Below, one piece after another: positions 33,581-44,562 of a stretch of DNA of 64,000 nt; within the stretch, counting starts at the first letter, position 1; each line of letters starts with the position of its first letter. The position numbers and the translations under genes were made by a program. The stretch spans positions 147,320 to 211,319 of the forward strand of contig NZ_BCTC01000001.1 in the NCBI RefSeq assembly GCF_001571085.1, written 5' to 3'. The notes under the pieces were generated by a model. The model was not told where the DNA came from and did not search any database. It was given only the letters and a program-made list of their open reading frames with translations. This DNA comes from Azohydromonas lata NBRC 102462 (GTDB lineage: Bacteria; Pseudomonadota; Gammaproteobacteria; Burkholderiales; Burkholderiaceae_C).

Positions 33581-34197
33581 CAACGTTCTCCCTTGAGTTG
33601 CTGTAAGCGGCGCTCCACGAAGTCCAGCCGGTCCTGGCCCCAGAAGATTTCGCCGTCTATGACGTAGCTGGGCGCCCCGAACACCCCGGCGTCAATGGCG
33701 CGCTGCGAGTCTTCTTCATAGCGCAGGTGCACGCGCTGGGTGTGGGCGTCGTCCAGGCGGGCAAGTTTCAGGCCCTGGGTGGTGAGCAGCTCGGCCAGCG
33801 TCGCTTCGTCGGCGATGTTCTTCTCCTCCACCCACACCGCGCGCATCACGGCGCCGGTGAGCGCCATGGCGGCGTCGGGGCCGTCGAGCAGGTCCACGGC
33901 GACGATGAGCCGCGCGGCGTCGTCCGGGTTGACCGGAAAGTAGCGCGGCGTGGGGTTGAGCGGCGCGTGCAGCCACTCGCTGAAGCGCTTGAGCTCCAGG
34001 AGCCGGTAGGCCTGGCGCTGCGGCGCGCGCTTGGCCAGCGGCAGCCCGCCGGTGAGCGGGAAGACGCGCCCGCCCAGGTCCACGGGCAGCACGCGCACCA
34101 CCGCGCCGTACTGGCGCGCGATGTCCTGGAAGCGCCGATGGCCCAGGTAGGCCCACGGCGAATTCGGGGCGAAGTAGTAGTCGATGGCAAGGCTCAT
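33580..34197 (-). CDS. DsbA-family oxidoreductase, 2-hydroxychromene-2-carboxylate isomerase-like
   Basis: A glutathione-dependent thioredoxin-fold protein of 205 residues related to HCCA isomerase (NahD) of naphthalene degradation. It has no CxxC pair; the active-site region is YYFAPNSPWAYLGHRRF, with Ser/Pro where the glutathione thiol would be bound, and the family ends GVFGAPSYVIDGEIFWGQDRLDFVERRL. The ATG giving MSLAIDYYFAPNSP is used in preference to an earlier one. Paired with the dienelactone-hydrolase gene, it suggests aromatic compound turnover, but no ring-cleavage genes are near. Confidence 0.9.
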   Translation of the reverse strand: MSLAIDYYFAPNSPWAYLGHRRFQDIARQYGAVVRVLPVDLGGRVFPLTGGLPLAKRAPQRQAYRLLELKRFSEWLHAPLNPTPRYFPVNPDDAARLIVAVDLLDGPDAAMALTGAVMRAVWVEEKNIADEATLAELLTTQGLKLARLDDAHTQRVHLRYEEDSQRAIDAGVFGAPSYVIDGEIFWGQDRLDFVERRLQQLKGER

Positions 34198-34297
34198 GGA
34201 GGGCGTCAGTCCAGGGCGACAAAGGTGCGGCACCTTAGCCCAATCGGGGCGGCCCTCCTGGGGATGGTTGCTTAGGAGGGGGCGCGAGCCCCGCTCC

Positions 34298-37189
<2,892 letters not shown>

Positions 37190-37348
37190 GGGTTTCTACT
37201 CGGCTCGGGTCAACCGGCCATCATAGCCAGAGCGCGGCACCGGCCTGCCAGCTCCAGGGCCAAGCACCGTGCAGTCCGTCAACCCGCCGACGAGGGTGCG
37301 GCGATCCCCCGATGGCGGCTTGCCGCCGCAGGCGTATACCGGCCCGCC

Positions 37349-39190
37349 ATGAACGACGACACCCTGCGGCGTTTTGCTGATTCGGTTCCCGCCACCTCAG
37401 CCGCCCTGCCGCCGGCGGCCCCCGTGGCATCACTGGCCGACGTGCCGCAGCCGCCAGCCGGCGCGGACACGCCGGACGCCCTGAAGGCCGCCCACGCCAT
37501 GGACCGGCTGCTGCACGCCAACGTGGCCCACGTGACGGGCGGCCTCTCGCCCATCTCGCTGGGGCTGGCGCTGGCCGACTGGGGCTGGCACCTGGCCTCG
37601 CAGCCGGCCAACGCGGCGCGGCTGGCAATCTCGGCCCAACAGCACGCCGTGGAGGCCATGGCCGAATGCCTCAGCGGCGACTGCAGCGGCCCGCTGGCGC
37701 AGGACGCGCGATTCCGCGACCCCGCCTGGCACCAGTGGCCCTACGCCCCCATGGCCCGCGCCCACCAGGCCGCCCAACACTGGTGGCAGGACGCCAGCCG
37801 CCTTCGCGGCATGAGCGCGCACCACGCGCAGGTCGTCCGCTTCTTCGCCACGCAGTGGCTGGACATGCTGTCGCCCAGCAACAACTTCCTGGCCAACCCC
37901 GAGGTGCTGCGCCGCACCGCCGAGCGCCACGGCGCCAACCTGGTGGAAGGCGCCTTCAACCGGCTGGAGAGCTGGCGCCGCCGCCAGGGGCTGGAGCCGC
38001 TCACGCCGCCGGAGCACCCCTACCTGCCCGGCGTGGACCTGGCCGTGACGCCGGGCCGCGTGGTGCACCGCAACCACCTGGTGGAGCTCATCCAGTACGA
38101 GCCCACCACCGACGAGGTGCAGGCCGAGCCGGTGTTCATCGTCCCGTCCTGGATCATGAAGTACTACATCCTGGACCTCTCGCCGCACAACTCGCTGGTG
38201 AAGTGGCTCACGGGCCAGGGGCACACGGTGTTCATCCTGTCCTGGCGCAACCCCGACGAGGGCGACGCCCTGCTGAGCCTGGACGACTACCTCGGCTTGG
38301 GCGTGCTGGACCCGCTGGCCGCCATCGCCCGCCAAATGCCCGACCAGCCGGTGCACACCTGCGGCTACTGCCTGGGAGGCACGCTGCTGTCCATCGCCGC
38401 CGCCGCGCTGGCGCGGCCGGGCCAGGTGGAAGGCGCCGAAAAACTGCCCAAGCTGGCGGGCGTGACGCTGCTGGCGGCGCAGACCGATTTTTCAGAGCCC
38501 GGCGAGCTGGGCGTGCTGATCGACGAGTCGCAGGTGGAGCTGCTGGAAGACATCATGGCCGAGCGCGGCTTCCTCACCGGGCGGCAGATGGCCGAGACCT
38601 TCCAGTTCCTGCGCTCGCGCGAGCTGGTCTGGTCCACCCGCATGCGCGAGTTCTGGCTGGGCGAGCGGCTGCAGCCCAACGACCTGATGTCCTGGAACGC
38701 CGACGTCACGCGCATGCCCGCGGTGATGCACAGCCAGTACCTGCGCCGCTGCCAGTTGCAAAACCAGCTCGCGCACGGCCAGTACCCGGTGGAAGGGCGG
38801 CCGGTGTCGCTGGGCGACATCCGCGAGCCCCTCTTCTGCGTGGCCACGGAGCTGGACCACGTCTCGCCCTGGCGCTCGGTCTACCAACTGCACCGGCTGG
38901 TGCACACCGACCTCACCTTCGTGCTCACCAACGGCGGGCACAACGCGGGCATCGTCTCCGAGCCCGGCCACGCGCGGCGGCGGTTCAGGCAGCGCCGCAT
39001 GGAGGCCGGCGCGCACTGGGTGGCCCCGGACGCTTGGGCGCAGGGCGCACAGCCGTGCGAGGGCTCGTGGTGGCCGGCCTGGCACGACTGGCTCGTGCAA
39101 CACAGCCGCGGCCGGGTGCCGGCACGCCCCGTGCCGCAGGGGCTGGAGCCCGCCCCCGGAAGCTACGTGCATGTGCGCTACCACGACTGA
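37349..39190 (+). CDS. phaC: Class I poly(3-hydroxyalkanoate) synthase PhaC
   Basis: Polymerises (R)-3-hydroxyacyl-CoA into polyhydroxyalkanoate granules. The 613-residue protein has the PhaC N-terminal domain and a catalytic alpha/beta domain with the lipase-like box GYCLGG (nucleophile Cys341), Asp503 (in ATELDHVSPW) and His531 (in TNGGHNAGIV). Conserved VFIVPSWIMKYYILDLSPHNS and FILSWRNPDE segments fit class I enzymes for short-chain monomers. phaA, phaB and phaR are not in the window. The ATG giving MNDDTLRRFADS is used; the longer frame upstream overlaps uvrA. A lipoprotein-like gene overlaps its last 20 bases. Confidence 0.96.
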   Translation: MNDDTLRRFADSVPATSAALPPAAPVASLADVPQPPAGADTPDALKAAHAMDRLLHANVAHVTGGLSPISLGLALADWGWHLASQPANAARLAISAQQHAVEAMAECLSGDCSGPLAQDARFRDPAWHQWPYAPMARAHQAAQHWWQDASRLRGMSAHHAQVVRFFATQWLDMLSPSNNFLANPEVLRRTAERHGANLVEGAFNRLESWRRRQGLEPLTPPEHPYLPGVDLAVTPGRVVHRNHLVELIQYEPTTDEVQAEPVFIVPSWIMKYYILDLSPHNSLVKWLTGQGHTVFILSWRNPDEGDALLSLDDYLGLGVLDPLAAIARQMPDQPVHTCGYCLGGTLLSIAAAALARPGQVEGAEKLPKLAGVTLLAAQTDFSEPGELGVLIDESQVELLEDIMAERGFLTGRQMAETFQFLRSRELVWSTRMREFWLGERLQPNDLMSWNADVTRMPAVMHSQYLRRCQLQNQLAHGQYPVEGRPVSLGDIREPLFCVATELDHVSPWRSVYQLHRLVHTDLTFVLTNGGHNAGIVSEPGHARRRFRQRRMEAGAHWVAPDAWAQGAQPCEGSWWPAWHDWLVQHSRGRVPARPVPQGLEPAPGSYVHVRYHD

Positions 39191-39635
39191 AACCGAGTCC
39201 CCCGCCGCCCTCGCACCGCCCGCCGCCTTGAAGGTGCGCGGGCCGTGGCGGCGGCCACGGCGCGCCGCCGTGCTGCTGGCCGCCGCGGCGCTGCTGGCGG
39301 GCTGCGGCGGCGGGGTGTTCGTGGGCATAGGCGGGGACGACGACGACCCGCCCGTCGCCGCGCTGTCCGTGGCGCCGACGCAGGCCGTGCCGGGCCAGGT
39401 GGTGACGCTGCTGGCCGACGCGCGCGACGACTACGGCGTGGACTACGTGGCCTTCTACCAGGTGCTGCCCAACGGCGGCGCGCTGCGCCTGGGCGTGGTG
39501 GGCGCCCCGCCCTATCAGCTCGCCGTCGCGCTGCCGGCGGATGCGGCGGGCATCGTGCAGTTCTTCGCCCGCGCGGTGGATGGCTACAACCAGTACGGCG
39601 ACAGCGCGCTGGCGACGGTGCAGGTGGTGAGGTGA
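39171..39635 (+). CDS. Putative lipoprotein with Ig-like/beta domain
   Basis: A 154-residue protein of unknown function. It has a lipobox LLAGC (Cys45 from the ATG), a GGG-rich linker and an acidic stretch (GGDDDDPP), followed by a domain of about 90 residues rich in beta strands (VAPTQAVPGQVVTLLADARDDYGVDYVAFYQV, VQFFARAVDGYNQYGDSALATVQVV), similar to Ig-like bacterial domains. The ATG overlaps the phaC end by 20 bases and gives an unusually long basic leader; a GTG at 39234 would give a better-sized signal peptide of 24 residues. The lipobox supports export; the start is uncertain. Confidence 0.7.
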   Translation: MCATTTETESPAALAPPAALKVRGPWRRPRRAAVLLAAAALLAGCGGGVFVGIGGDDDDPPVAALSVAPTQAVPGQVVTLLADARDDYGVDYVAFYQVLPNGGALRLGVVGAPPYQLAVALPADAAGIVQFFARAVDGYNQYGDSALATVQVVR

Positions 39636-39666
39636 ACGTCAGCCCAAGACGCCTCGCACCCTACGC

Positions 39667-39794
39667 CGTCATGCCCGCGAAAGCGGGCATCCACGATGAC
39701 ACCGAGGCATGGCCTTCGAACGGCACCGCCCCGGGCCGACGTCGGCGCGCCGATGCTCCGGCCGGCGTGGATGCCCGCTTTCGCGGGCATGACG
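39667..39794. repeat. REP-like repeat, exact 29-bp inverted pair
   Basis: Two perfect 29-base copies in inverted orientation occupy 39667-39695 and 39766-39794, with 70 bases between. Each arm alone folds as ATGCCCGC-GAAA-GCGGGCAT, an 8-bp stem with a GNRA tetraloop. The same element, diverged but still paired, lies near 32.4 kb. It is typical of dispersed intergenic repeats of Betaproteobacteria and is not a gene. The 475-base stretch 39636-40110 holds this pair, another hairpin and another repeat, with no credible coding region. Confidence 0.85.
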
Positions 39795-39921
39795 GACGAG
39801 GGTGCGAAGCGCCATTGCCTCAGGGCTGACGGCGGAACGACTTTTCCCGGACGGCAATCCGCCACCACGACCGAACCTTCGCACCCCAGCCGCCGGCCGC
39901 GCACCTCCCGTGCAGCGGCCC

Positions 39922-39989
39922 CATCGTTCAGTTTTTTGTACTTCGGCCCCTCACTGCATGGCAGCCATCGTTCAGATTTCTGAACGATG
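39922..39989. repeat. CATCGTTCAG repeat with perfect 10-bp hairpin
   Basis: The 10-mer CATCGTTCAG occurs at 39922, again at 39966 and inverted at 39980-39989, where the last two form a perfect hairpin around ATTT. The purpose is unknown; it lies in the gene-free stretch between the lipoprotein and the tannase gene. Confidence 0.7.
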
Positions 39990-40019
39990 CGGCCTGCAAA
40001 AAGCGTGGGACGGGGCTGC

Positions 40020-40046
40020 GGTTCGGCCCGCAAGCGGGCCTCCTGC
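40020..40046. repeat. Second REP-like family, single copy
   Basis: An element starting GGTTCGGCCCGCAAGCGGGC folds as GGCCCGC-AA-GCGGGCC. Two further copies in opposite orientation are found at 60000-60106. It lies 60 bases past the end of the tannase-like gene. Confidence 0.7.
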
Positions 40047-40110
40047 CAGCAGAGCCAGCGCAGGGCACCCGCGCTCCGCTCGCCAGGCGGCGGCCCCTTG
40101 CAGCGCCGCC

Positions 40111-41910
40111 TCAACGCGTGGCGCAAGTGAAACTGGCGGCCTGGTTGACGTCGCCGTCGCCGGCGTAGCGCGGCCAGCTCGGCCACTCGCACAGCGGCCG
40201 CGTGCGCCCGGGCACGGCCTTGGTGTCCATCACCACCTGCGGCCCCGGCGCCACGCCCTGCTCCACCCATTGCTCCAGCGCCGTGAGCGAATCCCAGGCG
40301 GCGCTGAACTGGTCGCTCACCGAGTGGCCGTAGCCGGGAATCTCGTAGTAGCGCAGGAAGTCCGCCGTGGCCGCGTCGCCCATGGTGCGGCGCACGCGGG
40401 CCACGAACTGCTGCGTGGCGCGGTTGCTCACCAGGGCGTCGTGCACGCCGTGCGCCAGCAGCAGCTTGCCGCCGCGGGCGCGGAAGGCGGAGAAGTCGCT
40501 ACGGTTGGCGTCCTGCAGCTCGATCAGCTCCACGATCCTTCGCTCCCACGGGCCCGGCCGCTCCGGGTCCAGCGCCAGCGGGTCGTACGTGGTGTCGTCG
40601 GTGACGAAGTAGCGCACCCACTGGTCCCAGAAGGTGCTGCCGTAGGGCGGGCTGTCGGCCACCGCCGTGAGGCTCAGCAGGCTCACGCCCGGCATGGGCG
40701 CGGCCGGCGCCAGCGTCCCCAACCCCAGCGTGAGCACGGGCGACTGGCCCTTGTCCTTGTCCGGCGCGGCGAAGCCGAAGTCGGTACCCCAGGTGGTCAG
40801 GCCGGGGTAGCCCTTCTCGCCGCTGGGCAGCGCGAAGGCCGGCACGGTGGCGCTGTTGAGCACCTTGAAGGCGGCGATCTGCGCTGGCGTCAGGCAGTGG
40901 TCGCCCCGGGTGCCGTCGGCACAGCGCAGCGGCTGGCCGTCCAGCGTGGCGGTGTCGGGGTCGAAGGCGGCATCGCAGGCGGCCTGATGGCTGATCAGGC
41001 CGTCCGCCACGCCGTCCAGCGCGTCGCAGGCCTGCAGCGCGGCGCGGTACAGCGCCTGGCGCTGGGGCAACCCGGGGAAGGCGTCCTTCCCGGCCAGGGC
41101 GCGCGTCATGCGGCCGAAGTGCAGGTTCAGCACCGCGGCGTTCCAGGCCGGGTACAGCGCGATGGCGCCGTCGAAGTCCTGCGGCCAGCGGCCTATGGCC
41201 AGCAGCGCCTCGCGCCCGCCGGTGGAGCCGCCGGCGAAGTAGGTGCGCTGCACGGGGCGGCCGTAGTGACGCTGCATCAGGTAGGCGGCGGTGTCGCGCG
41301 TCTTCTTGATCGCGTCGCCCGCGAAGTTGCGCCGTGCCTCCTCATTGGCGGCGAAGCTGCCGTCGCGGCTGGCGCCGGCCACGGGGCGCAGCGACTGGTG
41401 GCCGGAGTCGCTGCCGAAGGTGGCGTAGCCGCGCCCAAGCGGCGTCGGGTGGTCCACCGGCCCGGCGGGCACGTTGCCGGAGAGCACGACGGTCTGGCCA
41501 CCGCTGGTCATGCTGCTGGTCCCGCCCACGGCGGTGGTGCCGTTGTAGCCGCCGCCGCCAAACATCACGGCCTTGCCGTTCCACGGCTGCGGCAGGCTGA
41601 GCTGGAAGCGGATGGGCGGCGCCTTGCGGTCCAGCGGGCGGATATCGCCCTCGACGGTGCAGGTGTCGCCCACCGCCGCCACGCCCGCGCCCCGCGCGGG
41701 CGTGAACGTGGCTTGGGTGACGACGGCATCGCGCGTGGGCAGGCCGATGTGCGCCGCGGGCACGGTCTGGCCCTGCAGTTGGGCGCAGCGCGCGGCCGCG
41801 TCCTGGCTGGTTTGGGCCGGCGCCGCCAGCGCCGGCAGGGCCGCCACGGCGGCGGTCACGGACGCCACGGCAAGGCGCCGCCGGTGCGGGGTCGGGTGTT
41901 TCCTGGTCAT
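40111..41910 (-). CDS. Tannase/feruloyl esterase-family hydrolase, exported
   Basis: A 599-residue secreted esterase. A signal sequence (MTRKHPTPHRRRLAVASVTA... cleaved near PALAAPA) is followed by a tannase/feruloyl-esterase domain with PWNGKAVMFGGGGYNGTT, the nucleophile segment TYFAGGSTGGREALL and the C-terminal region with AHGVHDALVSN, likely carrying the catalytic Asp, and EIPGYGHSVSDQ with the His. Cys pairs (CDALDGVADGLI, CDAAFDPD, CLTPAQIAAF) fit the CS-D-HC motif of this family. A GGAGAAAAAG ribosome-binding site fixes the start. The substrate among plant or PHA-type esters cannot be told. It follows the oligomer hydrolase gene on the same strand after a terminator. Confidence 0.88.
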   Translation of the reverse strand: MTRKHPTPHRRRLAVASVTAAVAALPALAAPAQTSQDAAARCAQLQGQTVPAAHIGLPTRDAVVTQATFTPARGAGVAAVGDTCTVEGDIRPLDRKAPPIRFQLSLPQPWNGKAVMFGGGGYNGTTAVGGTSSMTSGGQTVVLSGNVPAGPVDHPTPLGRGYATFGSDSGHQSLRPVAGASRDGSFAANEEARRNFAGDAIKKTRDTAAYLMQRHYGRPVQRTYFAGGSTGGREALLAIGRWPQDFDGAIALYPAWNAAVLNLHFGRMTRALAGKDAFPGLPQRQALYRAALQACDALDGVADGLISHQAACDAAFDPDTATLDGQPLRCADGTRGDHCLTPAQIAAFKVLNSATVPAFALPSGEKGYPGLTTWGTDFGFAAPDKDKGQSPVLTLGLGTLAPAAPMPGVSLLSLTAVADSPPYGSTFWDQWVRYFVTDDTTYDPLALDPERPGPWERRIVELIELQDANRSDFSAFRARGGKLLLAHGVHDALVSNRATQQFVARVRRTMGDAATADFLRYYEIPGYGHSVSDQFSAAWDSLTALEQWVEQGVAPGPQVVMDTKAVPGRTRPLCEWPSWPRYAGDGDVNQAASFTCATR

Positions 41911-42035
41911 CTTTTTCTCCCTGTGTGGGCCCGCGTGCGCGGCGCGTCGCCGGCAGCGGGCCTGCCGCAGCCTATGGCCCGCAGGGGCCTGGAGCGCGCT
42001 GCGCAATCGCTTAGGGGTAAACCCTTGGCTTCAAT

Positions 42036-42062
42036 GAAAAACGCCGGCCCCTGGGGGCCGGC
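42036..42062 (-). terminator. Rho-independent terminator after the oligomer hydrolase gene
   Basis: On the minus strand a 9-bp stem (GCCGGCCCC / GGGGCCGGC) with a 2-base loop is followed by five T. It lies 80 bases past the stop codon of the 3-hydroxybutyrate oligomer hydrolase gene and before the tannase gene. Confidence 0.8.
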
Positions 42063-42143
42063 GCCGGCGTGGGTGGCTCAGGGCGGGCGGTGCGGGCTCG
42101 CGGGCGGGCCGTGCAGCCGGCGCCCTCGCGCCCGCGGCCTTAC

Positions 42144-44396
42144 TCAGTTGGGCACGTTGAGCGCGTTGCCGTTGAAGGTGATGGCGTCGCCCGCAGCCGG
42201 CGTGGCGGCGATGGGCGGCAGGTTCGCCGCGCGCGTGACGGCCGGTGCCGCGCCCGGCAGCCCGCCGCGCGGCGTGGTGCGCACCACCTGGCTGGGCGGC
42301 AGCGTCGCGCCGGTGGTCAGGTGCGCGTACATGGCGTTGAGGCCGTCCAGGAAATACACGTGCAGCGGCACGTAGCGGGTGTCGAAGCCGCTGAAGCCCA
42401 GGAAGCCGTCGAAGTGCTGGCCGTTGGTGACCTCCACGTAGCGCAGCCTGCTGCGGCCCCGCTCCACGGCCTGGTTGAAGGCCGTGTAGGCGCGCGCGGC
42501 GTTGTTGACGGGCAGCAGCGCGTCGCTGCGGCCGGCCACCACCAGGGTGGGCTTGCGCTGCAGGTCGCCGCTGGCCAGCACCTCGCGCACGCCGCGGCGC
42601 ACGGCCTCGCTTTGCGCACGGGTGGGCGTGCTGGTGTCGGTCAGCGGCGCGCCGCTGCGCGGGTCGGTGCCGGTGAACAGGGCGCGCTGGCACACCGCCG
42701 CCTCGAAACCCAGGTCCGCCAGCGCCGTGCCCGGCGAGACGGCGAAGTCCCAGCGCCTCGCGCCGCCCACCGAGTCGTTGACGATCACGGTGGCCGGCGC
42801 TCCGTTGGCCGTGCCGTTGCCGGTGGCGTAGCTCACCGCCTTGGCCGCGGGTGCGATGGGTGCCGGGGCGAACGCGGCGTCCACCCCGGCGAAGCTCACG
42901 CCGCAGACGTTGTCCAGCACGGAAAAGCGCCCGTAGGCGTTGACGTACATGCTGGTGACGATCACCGCGTTGCCCAGCCCGTAGTGGGCGTTGTGCATCT
43001 GGTCGTTGTAGGGGCCCCAGCCGTAGTGGCGCAGTTTCGAGAGGGCATCGGCCGCCTGCGCGGCGGTGTCGGCGCCGCTGACCATCCCGGCCTGCGCCAG
43101 CGACGCGCAGCGGTTGGCCGCGCGCGGGTTCATGCCCGTGAGGGTCATGTAGTTGTGGATGGACAGCTCCGCGCCCATGGACGCTTCGGCCGCCAGCGCC
43201 GCGCAGGGCTGGTACAGGTTGGCGAAGGTGAAGTAGTCCAGCAGCGGCTTGCCGAAGGCCACGGGCTGGCCGCCTTGCTGCACGCCGTAGCCGTAGGTGC
43301 TGCGCGGCGTGGCGCCGGGCTCGCCGGCGACGACGGCGTCGATCAGGCCCTGCTCGTCCTGCTCGGCCGCGCGCAGCACGGCGGTGCCGCCGTTGGAGAC
43401 GGAAGCCGCCATCACCAGCGTGTTCTCCGGCCGGAAGCGCTGCCACTTCAGCGGGCTCCTGCCCACGGAGGGGCCGTACTCCTGGTTGAGCGCCCACAGT
43501 GCGTAGCGCACGGCGGCCAGGGTGTCGGTGCCCCAGTCGCGCTCGGGGTTGGTTTGCGAGTGCGCGTGCTTCAGGGCGACGCGGTTGGGCGTGCGGGCGT
43601 TGAAGGCGGCGCGCTGGTCCTCGCTGAGCTTGGCGCTGAAGTGGCTCAGCGGGTCGGCGGCGTCGGCGCGGGTGCCGTCTATGCGGTGCACGGTGTTGTC
43701 CGAGAGGTCGTGCAGGCCCATGCCCTTGCCGGTGTCGGTCAGCGCCACGGCGCAACCGCGCTTGAGGGCCCACTCGGCCACCGTGCCGATGGCGCCGTAG
43801 ACGCCGCGCGAGCCGGAGGACGGCGCCGCGACGATGCACGGCTTGCTGGTGTCAAAGCTCGCGGGCACCTGCACGGCGGTGGTGACGCGGCGGTTGCCGC
43901 CGGGCACGTCGACGTAGCCCAGGTATTCGACGCCGGGGATCAGGCCCTCGCCCAAGGTGTCGTTGCCGGCGAGGTCGATGTTTGGGCCGTAGAGCCGGCC
44001 GTAGCCGCCGTTGGCGGTGATGTCCAGCAGGCCGCGGTAGTTGGCGTAGATGGCGTTGCGGCGCAGCTCCAGCGCGGTGGGGTTCAGCGGGTCGGCGTAG
44101 GCCGGCGCGGCGCCGGCCAGGCCGGTTTTGCCCAGGCCGGCGGTGAGCAAATCCTGGGTCGAAGCGCTGGTGCCGCCCCCCGGACTGGTGGCCGTGTAGG
44201 CAGTGCGCGCGAGCGAAGTGATGCCCCGCGGCAACACGTTGGGCCGCATGGGCTCGCCGTGCCCGTGGCCGCCGTGGCGGTCGTCGTAGCGGTCGTCGGG
44301 GCCGGGTCCGCCGGCCTGCGCGCCCAAATGCAGGCACAGCAGGGCCGCGGCAGCGGCGGGGAGGCGTCGAAAGGCGGCGGGATTCCTGGTAGCCAT
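42144..44396 (-). CDS. D-(-)-3-hydroxybutyrate oligomer hydrolase
   Basis: Hydrolyses short 3-hydroxybutyrate oligomers made by PHB depolymerase to the monomer. The 750-residue protein has a signal peptide (residues 1-28, cleaved after GAQA) and the sequence layout of the family: RNAIYANYRGLLDITANGGYGRLYGPN, VPGGNRRVTTAVQVPASFD, the catalytic Ser in MAASVSNGGTAVLRAAE and the C-terminal VEVTNGQHFDGFL with the likely His. Proteins of this family in Ralstonia and Acidovorax are about 700 residues. It is 3 kb from phaC on the other strand; both belong to polyhydroxybutyrate turnover. Confidence 0.92.
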   Translation of the reverse strand: MATRNPAAFRRLPAAAAALLCLHLGAQAGGPGPDDRYDDRHGGHGHGEPMRPNVLPRGITSLARTAYTATSPGGGTSASTQDLLTAGLGKTGLAGAAPAYADPLNPTALELRRNAIYANYRGLLDITANGGYGRLYGPNIDLAGNDTLGEGLIPGVEYLGYVDVPGGNRRVTTAVQVPASFDTSKPCIVAAPSSGSRGVYGAIGTVAEWALKRGCAVALTDTGKGMGLHDLSDNTVHRIDGTRADAADPLSHFSAKLSEDQRAAFNARTPNRVALKHAHSQTNPERDWGTDTLAAVRYALWALNQEYGPSVGRSPLKWQRFRPENTLVMAASVSNGGTAVLRAAEQDEQGLIDAVVAGEPGATPRSTYGYGVQQGGQPVAFGKPLLDYFTFANLYQPCAALAAEASMGAELSIHNYMTLTGMNPRAANRCASLAQAGMVSGADTAAQAADALSKLRHYGWGPYNDQMHNAHYGLGNAVIVTSMYVNAYGRFSVLDNVCGVSFAGVDAAFAPAPIAPAAKAVSYATGNGTANGAPATVIVNDSVGGARRWDFAVSPGTALADLGFEAAVCQRALFTGTDPRSGAPLTDTSTPTRAQSEAVRRGVREVLASGDLQRKPTLVVAGRSDALLPVNNAARAYTAFNQAVERGRSRLRYVEVTNGQHFDGFLGFSGFDTRYVPLHVYFLDGLNAMYAHLTTGATLPPSQVVRTTPRGGLPGAAPAVTRAANLPPIAATPAAGDAITFNGNALNVPN

Positions 44397-44562
44397 CAGC
44401 GTTCTCCTTGAACAGCCGGCGCAGGCTACGGAGTCCGCTTCAAGGCGAAAAACCGCGTGATCGCGTAAGGACCGACCCCATGAGGGTCAGCACGCTTGCC
44501 GGATCAGGGAATCGGGTGCTGGGAGCAAGCCGGCGCGCCCGCCCTCGCCCGCCACTCCCCCG

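Noticed and set aside
39636..40110. CRISPR array or small RNA gene cluster
   Set aside because: Repeats are inverted pairs with irregular spacing and few copies, not direct repeats with regular spacers.
42069..44411. Long open frame of 780 codons opposite the oligomer hydrolase gene
   Set aside because: Shadow frame with no domain; the minus-strand product is a full-length known enzyme with a signal peptide.
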